Positions 32,481 through 41,634 of a DNA stretch of 64,000 nt are shown in pieces. Each line of letters opens with the position of its first letter. Within the stretch, counting starts at the first letter, position 1. Position numbers and translations under genes: made by a program. The notes below the pieces were generated by a model that was not told the origin of the DNA, did no database searches, and was given only the letters and a program-made list of their open reading frames with translations. The DNA is from Asparagopsis taxiformis (lineage: Eukaryota > Rhodophyta > Florideophyceae > Bonnemaisoniales > Bonnemaisoniaceae), in contig JALQPE010001738.1 in assembly GCA_030407315.1 (NCBI GenBank), forward strand, positions 1 to 64,000, given 5' to 3'.

Positions 32481-35400
32481 CTACCATTCGTCCGGAATTT
32501 TTTCCGTCGGTGCTACCAGTACGTAAACTGCATCATGTTCCGAAACCAGCGTGTAAGCTTCAGGGTTGGTGTAGACATACGGCAAAACATTCTTACCACC
32601 CGGAACCTCTTTAAACATTGCAGTTCTGCCCGAAGTTGGACATACGTACGAATGATATTCGTCATGAGCCATTGCATCCTCGCTTATACGCCCTGTTTCG
32701 ACCTTTTCTGCAACATCAAACAATATATACGACGGAATGTTCACGCGAGCCGAAGATGCTTCCTCGTTCTCGCCACCTTCCGTCTGTTCAACTGATCCCG
32801 GCGATACCTGATCTGTGGCCCCGTATGAAGTGCCATCTTGCATCAGCCGAGTATTCTCGAACGGTCGACGATGTATCTGCCGCGAAACTGATGCCCCTCC
32901 AAACTCAAATGTTGCGTTTTCCCCATTATCGCTCATACCTGATTCTCCGACATCAAATGTAGGGGGCGCATTGTCACGAGTTAGGCTCTCATGGATGAAT
33001 GAATTGTCTCCCGACATGGTTTCCCCGGTGTTCGCACTCTCAGATCCTAGCCCGGGGTCTACTTCAACTTGCACACGCACAACAACATCTCCGGATCGAT
33101 AAAGACCCAATGCGATGGCACGATATTTCAGTAACACTTCGAAAACTTCGCGATACGTGCGACGGCCATCTGGAGATTGTAAAATCCATCGGCGTGGTAT
33201 GTGAATCGTTCGGACCCATGAACGCTTAGATCGCGATGTTTTTCCCATCCCTGCTCCGAAAATTTTTCTTACAACTGTCATCAAACCGGGCATTGCATAC
33301 TCCCGGATGAGCAAAGCAGTGTAAGTGGATGAGATCATCATTTCCCCAGATGCGTACCTCTGCTTTTCAAACAACTCATCTCTTGGTCTACTTCCACTAT
33401 GACCCAGCCCTCCTCGCCCTCTTCCATGCAAATGTTCTCCTGCGGACGGTCCTGCCCCCATGGTTAGCATAGATGGGTTCATCAAGAAATTCAAAGCCGA
33501 AACGCCACCTACAGACGGGTTGTTCAGCAAGTCTTCCTCCTCGTCAAGTAGGCTGCGGTAACGACCAAACGAACTAGACGACGGTAATCGCTTTGCGTCT
33601 GCCTCGCTTTCGTTCTGAATTCCCACTACCTTCCCCAGTGCTTCTTTGCGGTCTGTGTAAGTACTATTTCTAATTCCCACAAATGACATTGATCGTGGCA
33701 ACTCGCCATTTCCACTCATGGCACCGAAACTGAATGTCCGTTCTCCAAACGGTCGCCGCATATCAATACTACTCCCTGGTGACCTCAATGTGTGGAAAGA
33801 ACGTAAATTTGCGGATTGAGCACTGAAATACCCTGACAGACTGCGTTGTGAAGCTCCAAACTGCAGATATTCTTCGATATCACGACCCAAGCTTGTTCCT
33901 TTCCTTCTTGGGTGTGTTGGGGCTCGTAATAGTTGCATGGATTCTTCTGCGTCCAACATGGTGCACACGAAGGTCTCAGATCGTTCTCCGAGAAGATAGT
34001 CTAACGTCATAACGGTAAATATAGCCTTGGCATCCATGTGATCAATATCATTCTTATCTTCACATGCAAGCACAACAATGGCCTTTGCCTGCTGAAACTG
34101 AGCTCTTCGAAGGGTCTTAACGCTGAGAGAGTTTCCTTGGATGAGAAAAAGGCGTTTCGAGGAGAACCGGCTGAGTTCTACTTCATCTTTTTCAGAAAGT
34201 CGTGGGCAGATCGCAACGACAGGTGTATCTCCGTTATTTGAGCCCCGTTGCATCCAAACTCTCTGTAAGAAGTGACGAAGATTCACCAAGGCCATAGGAC
34301 CAATTGCACATACCAGAACATGCCCTTTCACCTTCATTGGCAATTCATCTTCTCCGAAAAATATCATTGGGTGTCGTGGTTGTTTCCCTAGCTGAGATGT
34401 ATCTACCTTTTGCTTCACAGGAATTTCGTCTTTCTGGTCGGAACTATCTGTTGTTGGTATAGTGAGACCCTGTGTCTCATTCTTTTGGTGAAATGAAACC
34501 TGGGGCTTCTTCTTCCCTGGCCTTCCTCTTGGGGCAACTCGGCTATAAATTCCTGCTGATGGTCCCGTAGTTGTGGAAGTAGGGTCCTCCGACTCTAGCA
34601 AATCATCAATATTTTCTGGTTGGAGTCCTTGTAAAGCGTCATTCCTTTCCGAATCTGTTGGCTCTGGTGGTTTGTTCCGATCGGCAGTTCCCGCAAAGTT
34701 CGGTTCCCCTTTTGTTGGCACCAGTTGGCTCTTATAATGAGAATACGATCCGCTTGGAACATCAGAATCAAAGTCGTCCTCAGATGTGTCCACAGTTGCT
34801 GTGTTATCTTCCATTATATCTATTTGCAAATTTTCTGTTCTCAAACCGTCATTAGCATCCAACGTACGGGAAGCTGAACTTGAAGGATTTGTAAGGTTTG
34901 GTTCATTAGGCAACACTTGTTCAGGCTGGGGTGCAACAGTATCTTGCTTTGAAACACCACTTGTTCCAGCCGAAATCATTTCCGTTGCAACAGGAGCCAA
35001 CGGCTGCTGCTTCACGATACCACCATGAACTTGCTGACTCCCCGTTACACCTGGAGAGTATGCAGCTGTCAGTGACGGCGTCGATTGTGGGAAAGCAGAA
35101 GTAACAGGGTGCTGAACCCCACGAGGGGGTTGCCGCACCAATTCGTCCGCAGAGTAATCATACGCAAGTGGAACATCTCCCGTCAGCAAATCCCCAGCGA
35201 TGTTATACCGAGGCCCATTTCTTCGGATCGGAAACTCATCGTCAATCGATGGGACATCTTGGGAACTATGATCAGAATATTCCTCATCGTCAACATCACG
35301 GACACGGGCGGCAATGTGCTCCATGATGCTCTTGAGAAAGTTGGTGGAGTGAAATGTGATAATAAGGCCAATTGTATTGAGATGAATAACTGTATCAGGT

Positions 35401-37241
35401 GTAACAGCCCTCCATTTCTTCTCCATGAACCGTTTGGTAGCGATGAGAAGGATTCCGTAATCATACATAATCACAGCAATCTCTGATAACTTTTTGTTGT
35501 GCAGATACATCGGCAATCTCACATACTCAAACCTACATTCTGAACCAATTTTGTATTCGATAGCCCAGGGCTGATCTGTCGGTTTTGTTTGGGGATTCAC
35601 TCGAAGAATGAGATTCGCTAAAAGTGTAGACAAGCCATTGCAGAAAACGTTTTCAGCTAAAAGTGCCATTTCGATTTCCTGCATACATATTGCTTCGGAT
35701 TTGAGGTCAGAAGTACCATCGTAGTTAGGTACAAGTAGGCCATCGTCGTCATCGTCTTCATCAGAAAAATCCCTATTATAATATGCAGTTGCAGGATTAG
35801 AAGTACCATCATTTCTAAACGCTTGCACCCCAAAGCCATCATTAAAGGAGCCGCGTACACCCTGGGCTAGCAAGTTAATACCGGCAGAGGCTGAACCTAA
35901 CCGTGATGCACGGCCCTCTTCTGCCTCTGTCTCCTTGACATGCTCCAATGCGTAGGTGATTTGCAACATGGAGTCTCGGAGCGCACACATTGAGTATATC
36001 GGGAGATTGGGAGTATACGAACGAATAGTGAGAATACGCTTCAAGGTCTCGGAGTCCTCGGCATATGGATCTGGATTGTGATGATTGTTGAGGACAAATA
36101 CGGAAAGCGCAGTCTCGACCTGAGCGCGAATAAGATCATCACGAGAGACACATGAACCCTCCAAATAGACGACATTGTCTTTGAAGGGCTGCGAAGTAAA
36201 GAATTTGTTCCATGTCTCCTCGGACCAGTTTGGCTGATCGCAAATTACAACAAGCTTTTTTCCATCGTTTCGAAAGTCACTATAGAACTCCTGAACAAAC
36301 GACTTCAAGTATTCCCATTTAACGTTACCGCAAATGACGCAATGTTCAATTCCTTCGCCCTTGACGAAAGAGCCCAATCCGCGGCGCAGTCCCGAGACAA
36401 CATCAACCACTTGACCAATCTTCATCGAAACAAGATAGGCGCCGAAAAATATGATGAGAATGATCCAGAGGCGACCAAGTAATGTATAGGGTACAAAATC
36501 GCCATAGCCGACTGTAAAGATAGTGACAACGGTGAAATAGAGAGAGTTTGCAAAGGTGAGCTCGAAAGTAGTAGCTGTGAGCTTCTGTGTCGGGTCACCA
36601 AGAAGTTCAAAGAGTTGAAGGCCGCATGCAAAGGCGTAAATGAAGGTAATGAATTCAAGAGTAAGGCGGGTGAGCTGGCGATGGAACGGACTTCGCTTTC
36701 GCATGAACATGAGCTCGAGGTTTGGTTCAATATAAAAGAAACGAAATACAATAATGTATGCTTGAAGGAAGGAGAAATTCAGCCAATCGGTGCGCTTAGC
36801 AAAGACGAGCGAGGAGAGGGAGAGTACCTCGAAAAGGGTTTCAAAGGCCACCATGAACTCTATTGGTCGATAGAAGACGAGCAATTTGCCGACCAATTCT
36901 ACCGAGAGTGTGATACCGAAAATTCTGCGAACGAGAAGCAGCGTATCGGAAATGTATCCAACGTAGGTGCTGCAAACGTAGCTGACACAAATTGCCAAGG
37001 ATATGAACATTCGCACAACGGCAAGTTCAAAGCTGTAGCGATTGGCGAATCCGGATACGGCCATTACGCTGAAAAGACTGGATATGGCTGGGAGTTGACC
37101 TGAAAGGCCGCGTCGAAAGAAGGGACGTTGCGAGCAAACAACGGTGAGCGCGAGCGCGAAGAGAGCCGTGTACATGTAGGCAGCCCGCGAAAGCAAACGA
37201 ACAACATCCTCCCAGGGGGGAGGTGACGGTGGGGAGCCCAT
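32481..37241 (-). CDS. Large RCK-domain potassium channel (Slo/BK-like)
   Basis: 1586 residues, single exon. Six or seven hydrophobic segments occupy residues 20-290. The pore loop has the K+ selectivity filter TVGYGD (243-248) in SLYFTVVTIFTVGYGDF. The pore-lining helix follows, and then a first RCK domain beginning HCVICGNVKWEYL near 297 (Rossmann-like, regulatory). A second RCK domain begins HVLVCAIGPMALVNLRHFL near 970. A polar, probably disordered linker lies between them (about 665-960), and another insertion lies near 1140-1290. The protein ends with ...AVYVLVAPTEKIPDEW. The overall plan matches Slo-type channels gated by ligands through a tandem-RCK ring. S4 lacks the regular Arg every third residue, so voltage sensing may be weak. 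No EF hand or clear calcium bowl was recognised. Confidence 0.88.
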   Translation of the reverse strand: MGSPPSPPPWEDVVRLLSRAAYMYTALFALALTVVCSQRPFFRRGLSGQLPAISSLFSVMAVSGFANRYSFELAVVRMFISLAICVSYVCSTYVGYISDTLLLVRRIFGITLSVELVGKLLVFYRPIEFMVAFETLFEVLSLSSLVFAKRTDWLNFSFLQAYIIVFRFFYIEPNLELMFMRKRSPFHRQLTRLTLEFITFIYAFACGLQLFELLGDPTQKLTATTFELTFANSLYFTVVTIFTVGYGDFVPYTLLGRLWIILIIFFGAYLVSMKIGQVVDVVSGLRRGLGSFVKGEGIEHCVICGNVKWEYLKSFVQEFYSDFRNDGKKLVVICDQPNWSEETWNKFFTSQPFKDNVVYLEGSCVSRDDLIRAQVETALSVFVLNNHHNPDPYAEDSETLKRILTIRSYTPNLPIYSMCALRDSMLQITYALEHVKETEAEEGRASRLGSASAGINLLAQGVRGSFNDGFGVQAFRNDGTSNPATAYYNRDFSDEDDDDDGLLVPNYDGTSDLKSEAICMQEIEMALLAENVFCNGLSTLLANLILRVNPQTKPTDQPWAIEYKIGSECRFEYVRLPMYLHNKKLSEIAVIMYDYGILLIATKRFMEKKWRAVTPDTVIHLNTIGLIITFHSTNFLKSIMEHIAARVRDVDDEEYSDHSSQDVPSIDDEFPIRRNGPRYNIAGDLLTGDVPLAYDYSADELVRQPPRGVQHPVTSAFPQSTPSLTAAYSPGVTGSQQVHGGIVKQQPLAPVATEMISAGTSGVSKQDTVAPQPEQVLPNEPNLTNPSSSASRTLDANDGLRTENLQIDIMEDNTATVDTSEDDFDSDVPSGSYSHYKSQLVPTKGEPNFAGTADRNKPPEPTDSERNDALQGLQPENIDDLLESEDPTSTTTGPSAGIYSRVAPRGRPGKKKPQVSFHQKNETQGLTIPTTDSSDQKDEIPVKQKVDTSQLGKQPRHPMIFFGEDELPMKVKGHVLVCAIGPMALVNLRHFLQRVWMQRGSNNGDTPVVAICPRLSEKDEVELSRFSSKRLFLIQGNSLSVKTLRRAQFQQAKAIVVLACEDKNDIDHMDAKAIFTVMTLDYLLGERSETFVCTMLDAEESMQLLRAPTHPRRKGTSLGRDIEEYLQFGASQRSLSGYFSAQSANLRSFHTLRSPGSSIDMRRPFGERTFSFGAMSGNGELPRSMSFVGIRNSTYTDRKEALGKVVGIQNESEADAKRLPSSSSFGRYRSLLDEEEDLLNNPSVGGVSALNFLMNPSMLTMGAGPSAGEHLHGRGRGGLGHSGSRPRDELFEKQRYASGEMMISSTYTALLIREYAMPGLMTVVRKIFGAGMGKTSRSKRSWVRTIHIPRRWILQSPDGRRTYREVFEVLLKYRAIALGLYRSGDVVVRVQVEVDPGLGSESANTGETMSGDNSFIHESLTRDNAPPTFDVGESGMSDNGENATFEFGGASVSRQIHRRPFENTRLMQDGTSYGATDQVSPGSVEQTEGGENEEASSARVNIPSYILFDVAEKVETGRISEDAMAHDEYHSYVCPTSGRTAMFKEVPGGKNVLPYVYTNPEAYTLVSEHDAVYVLVAPTEKIPDEW

Positions 37242-37457
37242 GAGGCGTCCAAGCGCGGTCGGTGACCTACCTACTTGGGGTGGATGCAGGTAAAACGCTG
37301 CGGTATGGTCGGGTAACTTGGTTCTGAGCTAACAAGCTACCGAGACGGGTCGGAGTAGTGTAGTAGCTTCACACATGTGCGCCATTAGTAAAATTGCCAA
37401 AGTTTGGAAAAAAAATGAAATATTTTCCCGCAGCGATATAAATAGCTCCATCGCTGT

Positions 37458-38864
37458 CTAGCAACTGCGTCCCAATCTACTTTTATCAATCCCTCCCAAC
37501 AAGCTTGTCACCTTCCCTTGTAACACCACCCGGAACGCCGATAGAAACTCTCCCTCTGAAAATCTTCCCGCCGCCTCTATCCCTTTTGCTCGTATCTTCT
37601 CGACGTCGCGTCCGCCCTTCAATGCCCACAAAACTCTCTCAACATACTCCTCTTTATCGCTCGCCAACAGTCCAGAATCCCCGTCCCTGACAATATCCAT
37701 CTGCACTCCACCGCTGCGATGCGCGATAGCCACAAGTCCGGCCGCCTGTAATTCGACCACTGAAATCCCGAAATGTTCGTCTCGCATCGTGTGTAGACCA
37801 ATACAGGCCGAAGCAAGTGCTTGATCCAATTCGGCTCGCGTGACATCAACCAAAACTGTCACAGGCAGTTGCCGTTGTTTCGCGCTTTCAGCTAGACTCG
37901 CTGCTCGCTCTTTATCTGATACATTGCGCGCACCGCCAATCATGATCAGACGCGCGCAATTGGGTCGTTTTCTGAGCGCGGCTTCTAGGATATCCAGTTG
38001 TAGCATGTGGTCTTTCTCTGGGCGAAACTGACCGACGGAAATGATCACGTCATCTGTTCGCTCATTGATTGGTACCTTCTGCATCGGACACGGCGGGAAA
38101 ATTGTACGCACAGCATTTCCGTTCCACCAAATTTGCTCTAGATGTCCTCGCGTCCAGGAAGAATTTGCTAGTGGGACATCAACAAATAGTCCAGATATAG
38201 CATAAAACTTTGCAAACAAATGGTAGTAAACCAACTTGAGATACGATAGTGTTTTCGACCTGGATATAGCTGCACTATTGTTGAACTGTTCTTTTCGACT
38301 TTGAACAATAGATAGCATATCGCTCGAGATTGTTGGATAATGAATGTACGATACAGTGACAGCGCCACAAAGTTTAGCAAAGACCAGAGCAAACGTCAAG
38401 TTTGCGGTGTCAATGAATACGTCGACAGGCATTTGCGAGAACGCGAAAAGACCCAGTCGAATAGTTCCAATCGCCTGGAAAAGCATTGTGAACCTCGGAT
38501 ACCGTGCGGAATCAACCAATGCCGCGCAGGGAAGATCAACAGGAAGAAAGCGAACAGCAGAAATGTCAAGACCGAATTGCTCTCGCACCTTCTCTTGTGA
38601 TGACATTACGGCATCCTTCAAAGTAACGCCTGCGTCAGTCCATGCACTGTAGATCACAATTTGAGAATCTGGAAATGCCGCCCTTGCTGATAAAACGGCA
38701 CACCAGAGCACGCGTTCGCCTCCGCCTCCTGATAGTGCGTGTGGATGCAGGAAACCTACAGATGGTGCCTTCTTATTCCGCCTCCTGCGTCTGCTCCAGG
38801 CTGTCAGTCGAAATATTAGCAGAATGGCGACCAGCGCGCATGCAACCGTTGGGATCAATACCAT
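37458..38864 (-). CDS. ALG11: ALG11 alpha-1,2-mannosyltransferase
   Basis: 468 residues from ATG 38864 (the open frame extends to a TTG 33 bp upstream). ALG11 adds the fourth and fifth mannoses, from GDP-mannose, to the lipid-linked oligosaccharide on the cytosolic face of the ER. A single N-terminal anchor (about 5-23) is followed by a basic stretch RRRRRNKK. GFLHPHALSGGGGERVLWCA (37-56) is the ALG11 signature, and VSYIHYPTISSDML (171-184) is another family block. The C-terminal GT4 half has ISVGQFRPEKDH and the nucleotide-sugar motif EHFGISVVELQAAG with the paired glutamates. Length is close to yeast and plant ALG11. It is encoded in the same direction as the potassium channel, with about 216 bp between them. 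Confidence 0.95.
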   Translation of the reverse strand: MVLIPTVACALVAILLIFRLTAWSRRRRRNKKAPSVGFLHPHALSGGGGERVLWCAVLSARAAFPDSQIVIYSAWTDAGVTLKDAVMSSQEKVREQFGLDISAVRFLPVDLPCAALVDSARYPRFTMLFQAIGTIRLGLFAFSQMPVDVFIDTANLTFALVFAKLCGAVTVSYIHYPTISSDMLSIVQSRKEQFNNSAAISRSKTLSYLKLVYYHLFAKFYAISGLFVDVPLANSSWTRGHLEQIWWNGNAVRTIFPPCPMQKVPINERTDDVIISVGQFRPEKDHMLQLDILEAALRKRPNCARLIMIGGARNVSDKERAASLAESAKQRQLPVTVLVDVTRAELDQALASACIGLHTMRDEHFGISVVELQAAGLVAIAHRSGGVQMDIVRDGDSGLLASDKEEYVERVLWALKGGRDVEKIRAKGIEAAGRFSEGEFLSAFRVVLQGKVTSLLGGIDKSRLGRSC

Positions 38865-39283
38865 TGTTTCTATCTGAGAAGTTAGTCGCAATACCAATAA
38901 CGTTCACATTTGATTATAACACGGCATTGTTCATTTCCCCGGACATGCGGTAAGTCCGCCACTTTTATGGCAGCTATTGTTGACTGACATGGATGTGTGC
39001 CATGACTAATTTTTCTACGCAAATTTTCAAGTGGAACAAGTGCCAGACGCAGTGCAATGATCTATTCCCTCACTGCGTGAACCAATATCATGGTTGACCA
39101 TTTTAGCCATCATTGAGGCGTTCTACGCCACTTAGCTGAGAAACAACCATAGGATATTCCACACGCAATCCGTTGATTAGCCATTTTCATAACCCAATTC
39201 GATCTGCTCGACCCAGAGATGAGCAGTTTTCACTTTACATTAGGTGGCCATCATGTGACTGTATCGTTACAATATAACTATCC
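38865..39283. other. Intergenic region between RPT5 and ALG11
   Basis: Roughly 420 bp with no gene. It must include the ALG11 promoter and the RPT5 3' end. Nothing else was recognised. Confidence 0.5.
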
Positions 39284-40567
39284 CTATGAATAGTAGTGCA
39301 GAGATCCCTTCTTCTTCGCCTGAACAGCAAGCACACCCTCCACAAAATCCTCATGAACAATCTCACTTCGCTCGTTTCGCAGAGCGAGCATGCCAGCCTC
39401 AACTGTGACGGCCTTCAACTGCGCAGAATTGAATTGCTGACATTGTGCCGCAATTTCCTTGTAGTTAACATCCTTATTAACATTCATCTTCCGAGAATGA
39501 ATTTGCAGAATGCGTGCACGGGCCTGCTCATCTGGTAGCACAAATTCAATCTTTCTATCAATTCTTCCCGATCTCAACAGAGCCGGATCCAAAATATCAA
39601 CGCGATTCGTCGCCGCAACAACCTTAATTCCATCATCGGACGAAAACCCATCCAGCTGATTGAGCAACTCAAGCATAGTACGCTGCACCTCACGATCACC
39701 GCTGAGTTCTGAATCAAAACGCTTTGTACCGATAGCGTCCAATTCATCGATGAAAATAATGGTGGGCCCCTTCTCCTTGGCGAGAGCAAACGCGTCACGT
39801 ACGAGTTTGGCACCGTCACCGATGAACATCTGTACGAGCTGCGGGCCTGCCAATTTCAAAAATGTCGCATTGGTCTGAGCGGCGCAGGCGCGAGCAAGAA
39901 GTGTCTTTCCGACGCCAGGCGGTCCGTACATAAGGACACCTTTCGGGGGTCGGATACCCACGGCTTCAAAACGCTCCTTATGGGTCAATGGCAATACGAC
40001 GGCCTCGATGAGCTCCTGAATTTGCTTGTCAAGACCACCGACCTCTGCGTAAGTCTCTGTGGGTTTTTCATCGACTTCCATTGCCTTTACGCGGGAATCA
40101 TACTCTGCGGGGAGCTTCTCGAGAATGAGATACGAGTCTTTGTTGACGCCGACAAGATCTGCGGGTTTGAGTTCTTCGGCTGCTACGAGGCCGATTACGG
40201 GGAGGAAGATGGTTTGTCGGGTGGATGTTTTGAGCACGACTGCTTTACCCTTTCGCTGGGAATCGAGGTCGACGTTTGCACCGTCTTCCTCGTCCTCCTT
40301 TTCGATGTCAAGGATTTCGACGACATTGCCGACGAGGTAGGGGAGCTGTTTGTTGAGTTTAACTTTGTCGACATTCTCTTTGATCTTTTCGTTCATGTGC
40401 ACTTTCTCGTGTGTGAGTCGCTGGATCTCTGTTCGCAGTGCTTTGACTTCAGCGTCGAGGAGTCGGACGCGGGTCATCAGTTCATCGGGGGCAGCATTGA
40501 GGATTTCCTGGTCGAGGTCCTCATCCTGCATGAGTTCGCTAGCGACTGTACCGAGTGCTGCTGCCAT
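39284..40567 (-). CDS. RPT5: 26S proteasome regulatory ATPase RPT5 (PSMC3)
   Basis: 427 residues from ATG 40567; an upstream TTG in frame is not used. RPT5 is one of six AAA+ ATPases that unfold substrates at the base of the 19S particle. Visible features are an N-terminal coiled coil (about 30-65), an OB-fold region (75-150), Walker A GPPGVGKT (215-222), Walker [11 protein letters not shown] (271-280) and the Arg-finger region [13 protein letters not shown]. The C-terminus ends LHYYS, so a hydrophobic-Tyr-any (HbYX) tail that docks into the 20S alpha ring is kept, with Ser in place of the common Ala. Length and order match the family. The start lies 286 bp from that of the divergent bL36 gene. 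Confidence 0.97.
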   Translation of the reverse strand: MAAALGTVASELMQDEDLDQEILNAAPDELMTRVRLLDAEVKALRTEIQRLTHEKVHMNEKIKENVDKVKLNKQLPYLVGNVVEILDIEKEDEEDGANVDLDSQRKGKAVVLKTSTRQTIFLPVIGLVAAEELKPADLVGVNKDSYLILEKLPAEYDSRVKAMEVDEKPTETYAEVGGLDKQIQELIEAVVLPLTHKERFEAVGIRPPKGVLMYGPPGVGKTLLARACAAQTNATFLKLAGPQLVQMFIGDGAKLVRDAFALAKEKGPTIIFIDELDAIGTKRFDSELSGDREVQRTMLELLNQLDGFSSDDGIKVVAATNRVDILDPALLRSGRIDRKIEFVLPDEQARARILQIHSRKMNVNKDVNYKEIAAQCQQFNSAQLKAVTVEAGMLALRNERSEIVHEDFVEGVLAVQAKKKGSLHYYS

Positions 40568-40853
40568 GGTTGTTGGTGGGTGCGGGGCGAGGGGGGGCAA
40601 TGGAGGTGCACTGACGGGGGTCGGGTGATGCGGGTGGACTAGTGTGTGCGTTTGTGTAATGGTGCAATGGATGCTGGAAGTACAAATGTGGAAACCCTAA
40701 ATTGGATCAATTTGATACGGGGGATAAAAATTATGTAATTGGTACGAGGGTGGAGCGTTTGGTCGGGGACAGGGAATGAGTGACTAGGGGCGGAATGTGA
40801 TCGTTGTTTGTTGAGTTGGTAACAAGTTTGTGGGATTGTTATCGAGTGAAAGA

Positions 40854-41093
40854 ATGTGGTCTCTGTGGTGGCGATCGATAGGAGTGGGGAGGAAGGAGAT
40901 GGGAAGAAGCGGACTTGGAGGAATATTGGATCAAGCGGAAGAACGGGGTTTCAAGGTGGTATCGGCGTTGAGAAAGAGATGCCGTGATTGTCGAATTGTG
41001 CGACGAGGGAAGAAAGTGTACGTGTTGTGCAACGAGAATCCTCGACATAAGCAACGACAAGGGAAGGGTGGATCGGTGTATCGAGCGTCCTGA
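40854..41093 (+). CDS. Ribosomal protein bL36, probably mitochondrial
   Basis: 79 residues from the ATG at 40854 (the open frame begins at an upstream GTG). The last 40 residues, KVVSALRKRCRDCRIVRRGKK and then VYVLCNENPRHKQRQG, match bL36, including the zinc-binding pattern CxxC...C...H. The first 35 or so residues (MWSLWWRSIGVGRKEMGRSG...) are basic and hydrophobic and suit an organelle targeting presequence. Red-algal plastids carry their own rpl36, so the mitochondrial large subunit is the more likely site; this is an inference. The last few residues after the RQG block are an extension. Short length makes it easy to miss. Confidence 0.85.
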   Translation: MWSLWWRSIGVGRKEMGRSGLGGILDQAEERGFKVVSALRKRCRDCRIVRRGKKVYVLCNENPRHKQRQGKGGSVYRAS

Positions 41094-41634
41094 TGGAAGG
41101 TGGAGGGAGAAAAAATGGCTGGAGGGAGTGGGCGGAAGCGACGGTGTGTAGTGAGTGTAAGGAGGAGATTAGTGTAAGACAAAGTATCCGTTACGGGTGC
41201 TGCCCTTCGCAAGTGATAAAGAGACGATTTGATTGGTGCGTTTGGTGCGTTGGTTGCTGCCGTTATATACAAGTATTGGAATAGACAGACTGTCATCGGG
41301 AAAGCAGCCAATGAGAATGACAAGTCATACAAAGCGGGTCAGCCACGCACGTATGACACGCGCTACAAGCCGCTGCGCGATGCGCTCGTGCAGCAACGCA
41401 CGTACGCGCGCGCAAAGCGAAAAGAGTCTGTAGACTCTCAAACGGGTCATCAGAGCACATACTGTTCAGTGCTGTGCTGTGCTCACATTCGTGCCCTATT
41501 CCTGGGCCGCTCCCTCCCGCACCTGTTCGGTTATTACCGCTCCCTGTCTACATCTCATCGCTCCCCTATCTACCGCCGCTTTCGTCCTCGCCCACTCATC
41601 CGTCTGCCCACTCGCTCCCATTCCCCCGGCAATC
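41094..41634. other. Intergenic region with the kinase promoter
   Basis: About 540 bp without a gene. Frames here are short, overlapping and rich in Arg/Ser, and the kinase frame runs backward into it from its ATG to a GTG at 41479. No regulatory element recognised. Confidence 0.45.
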
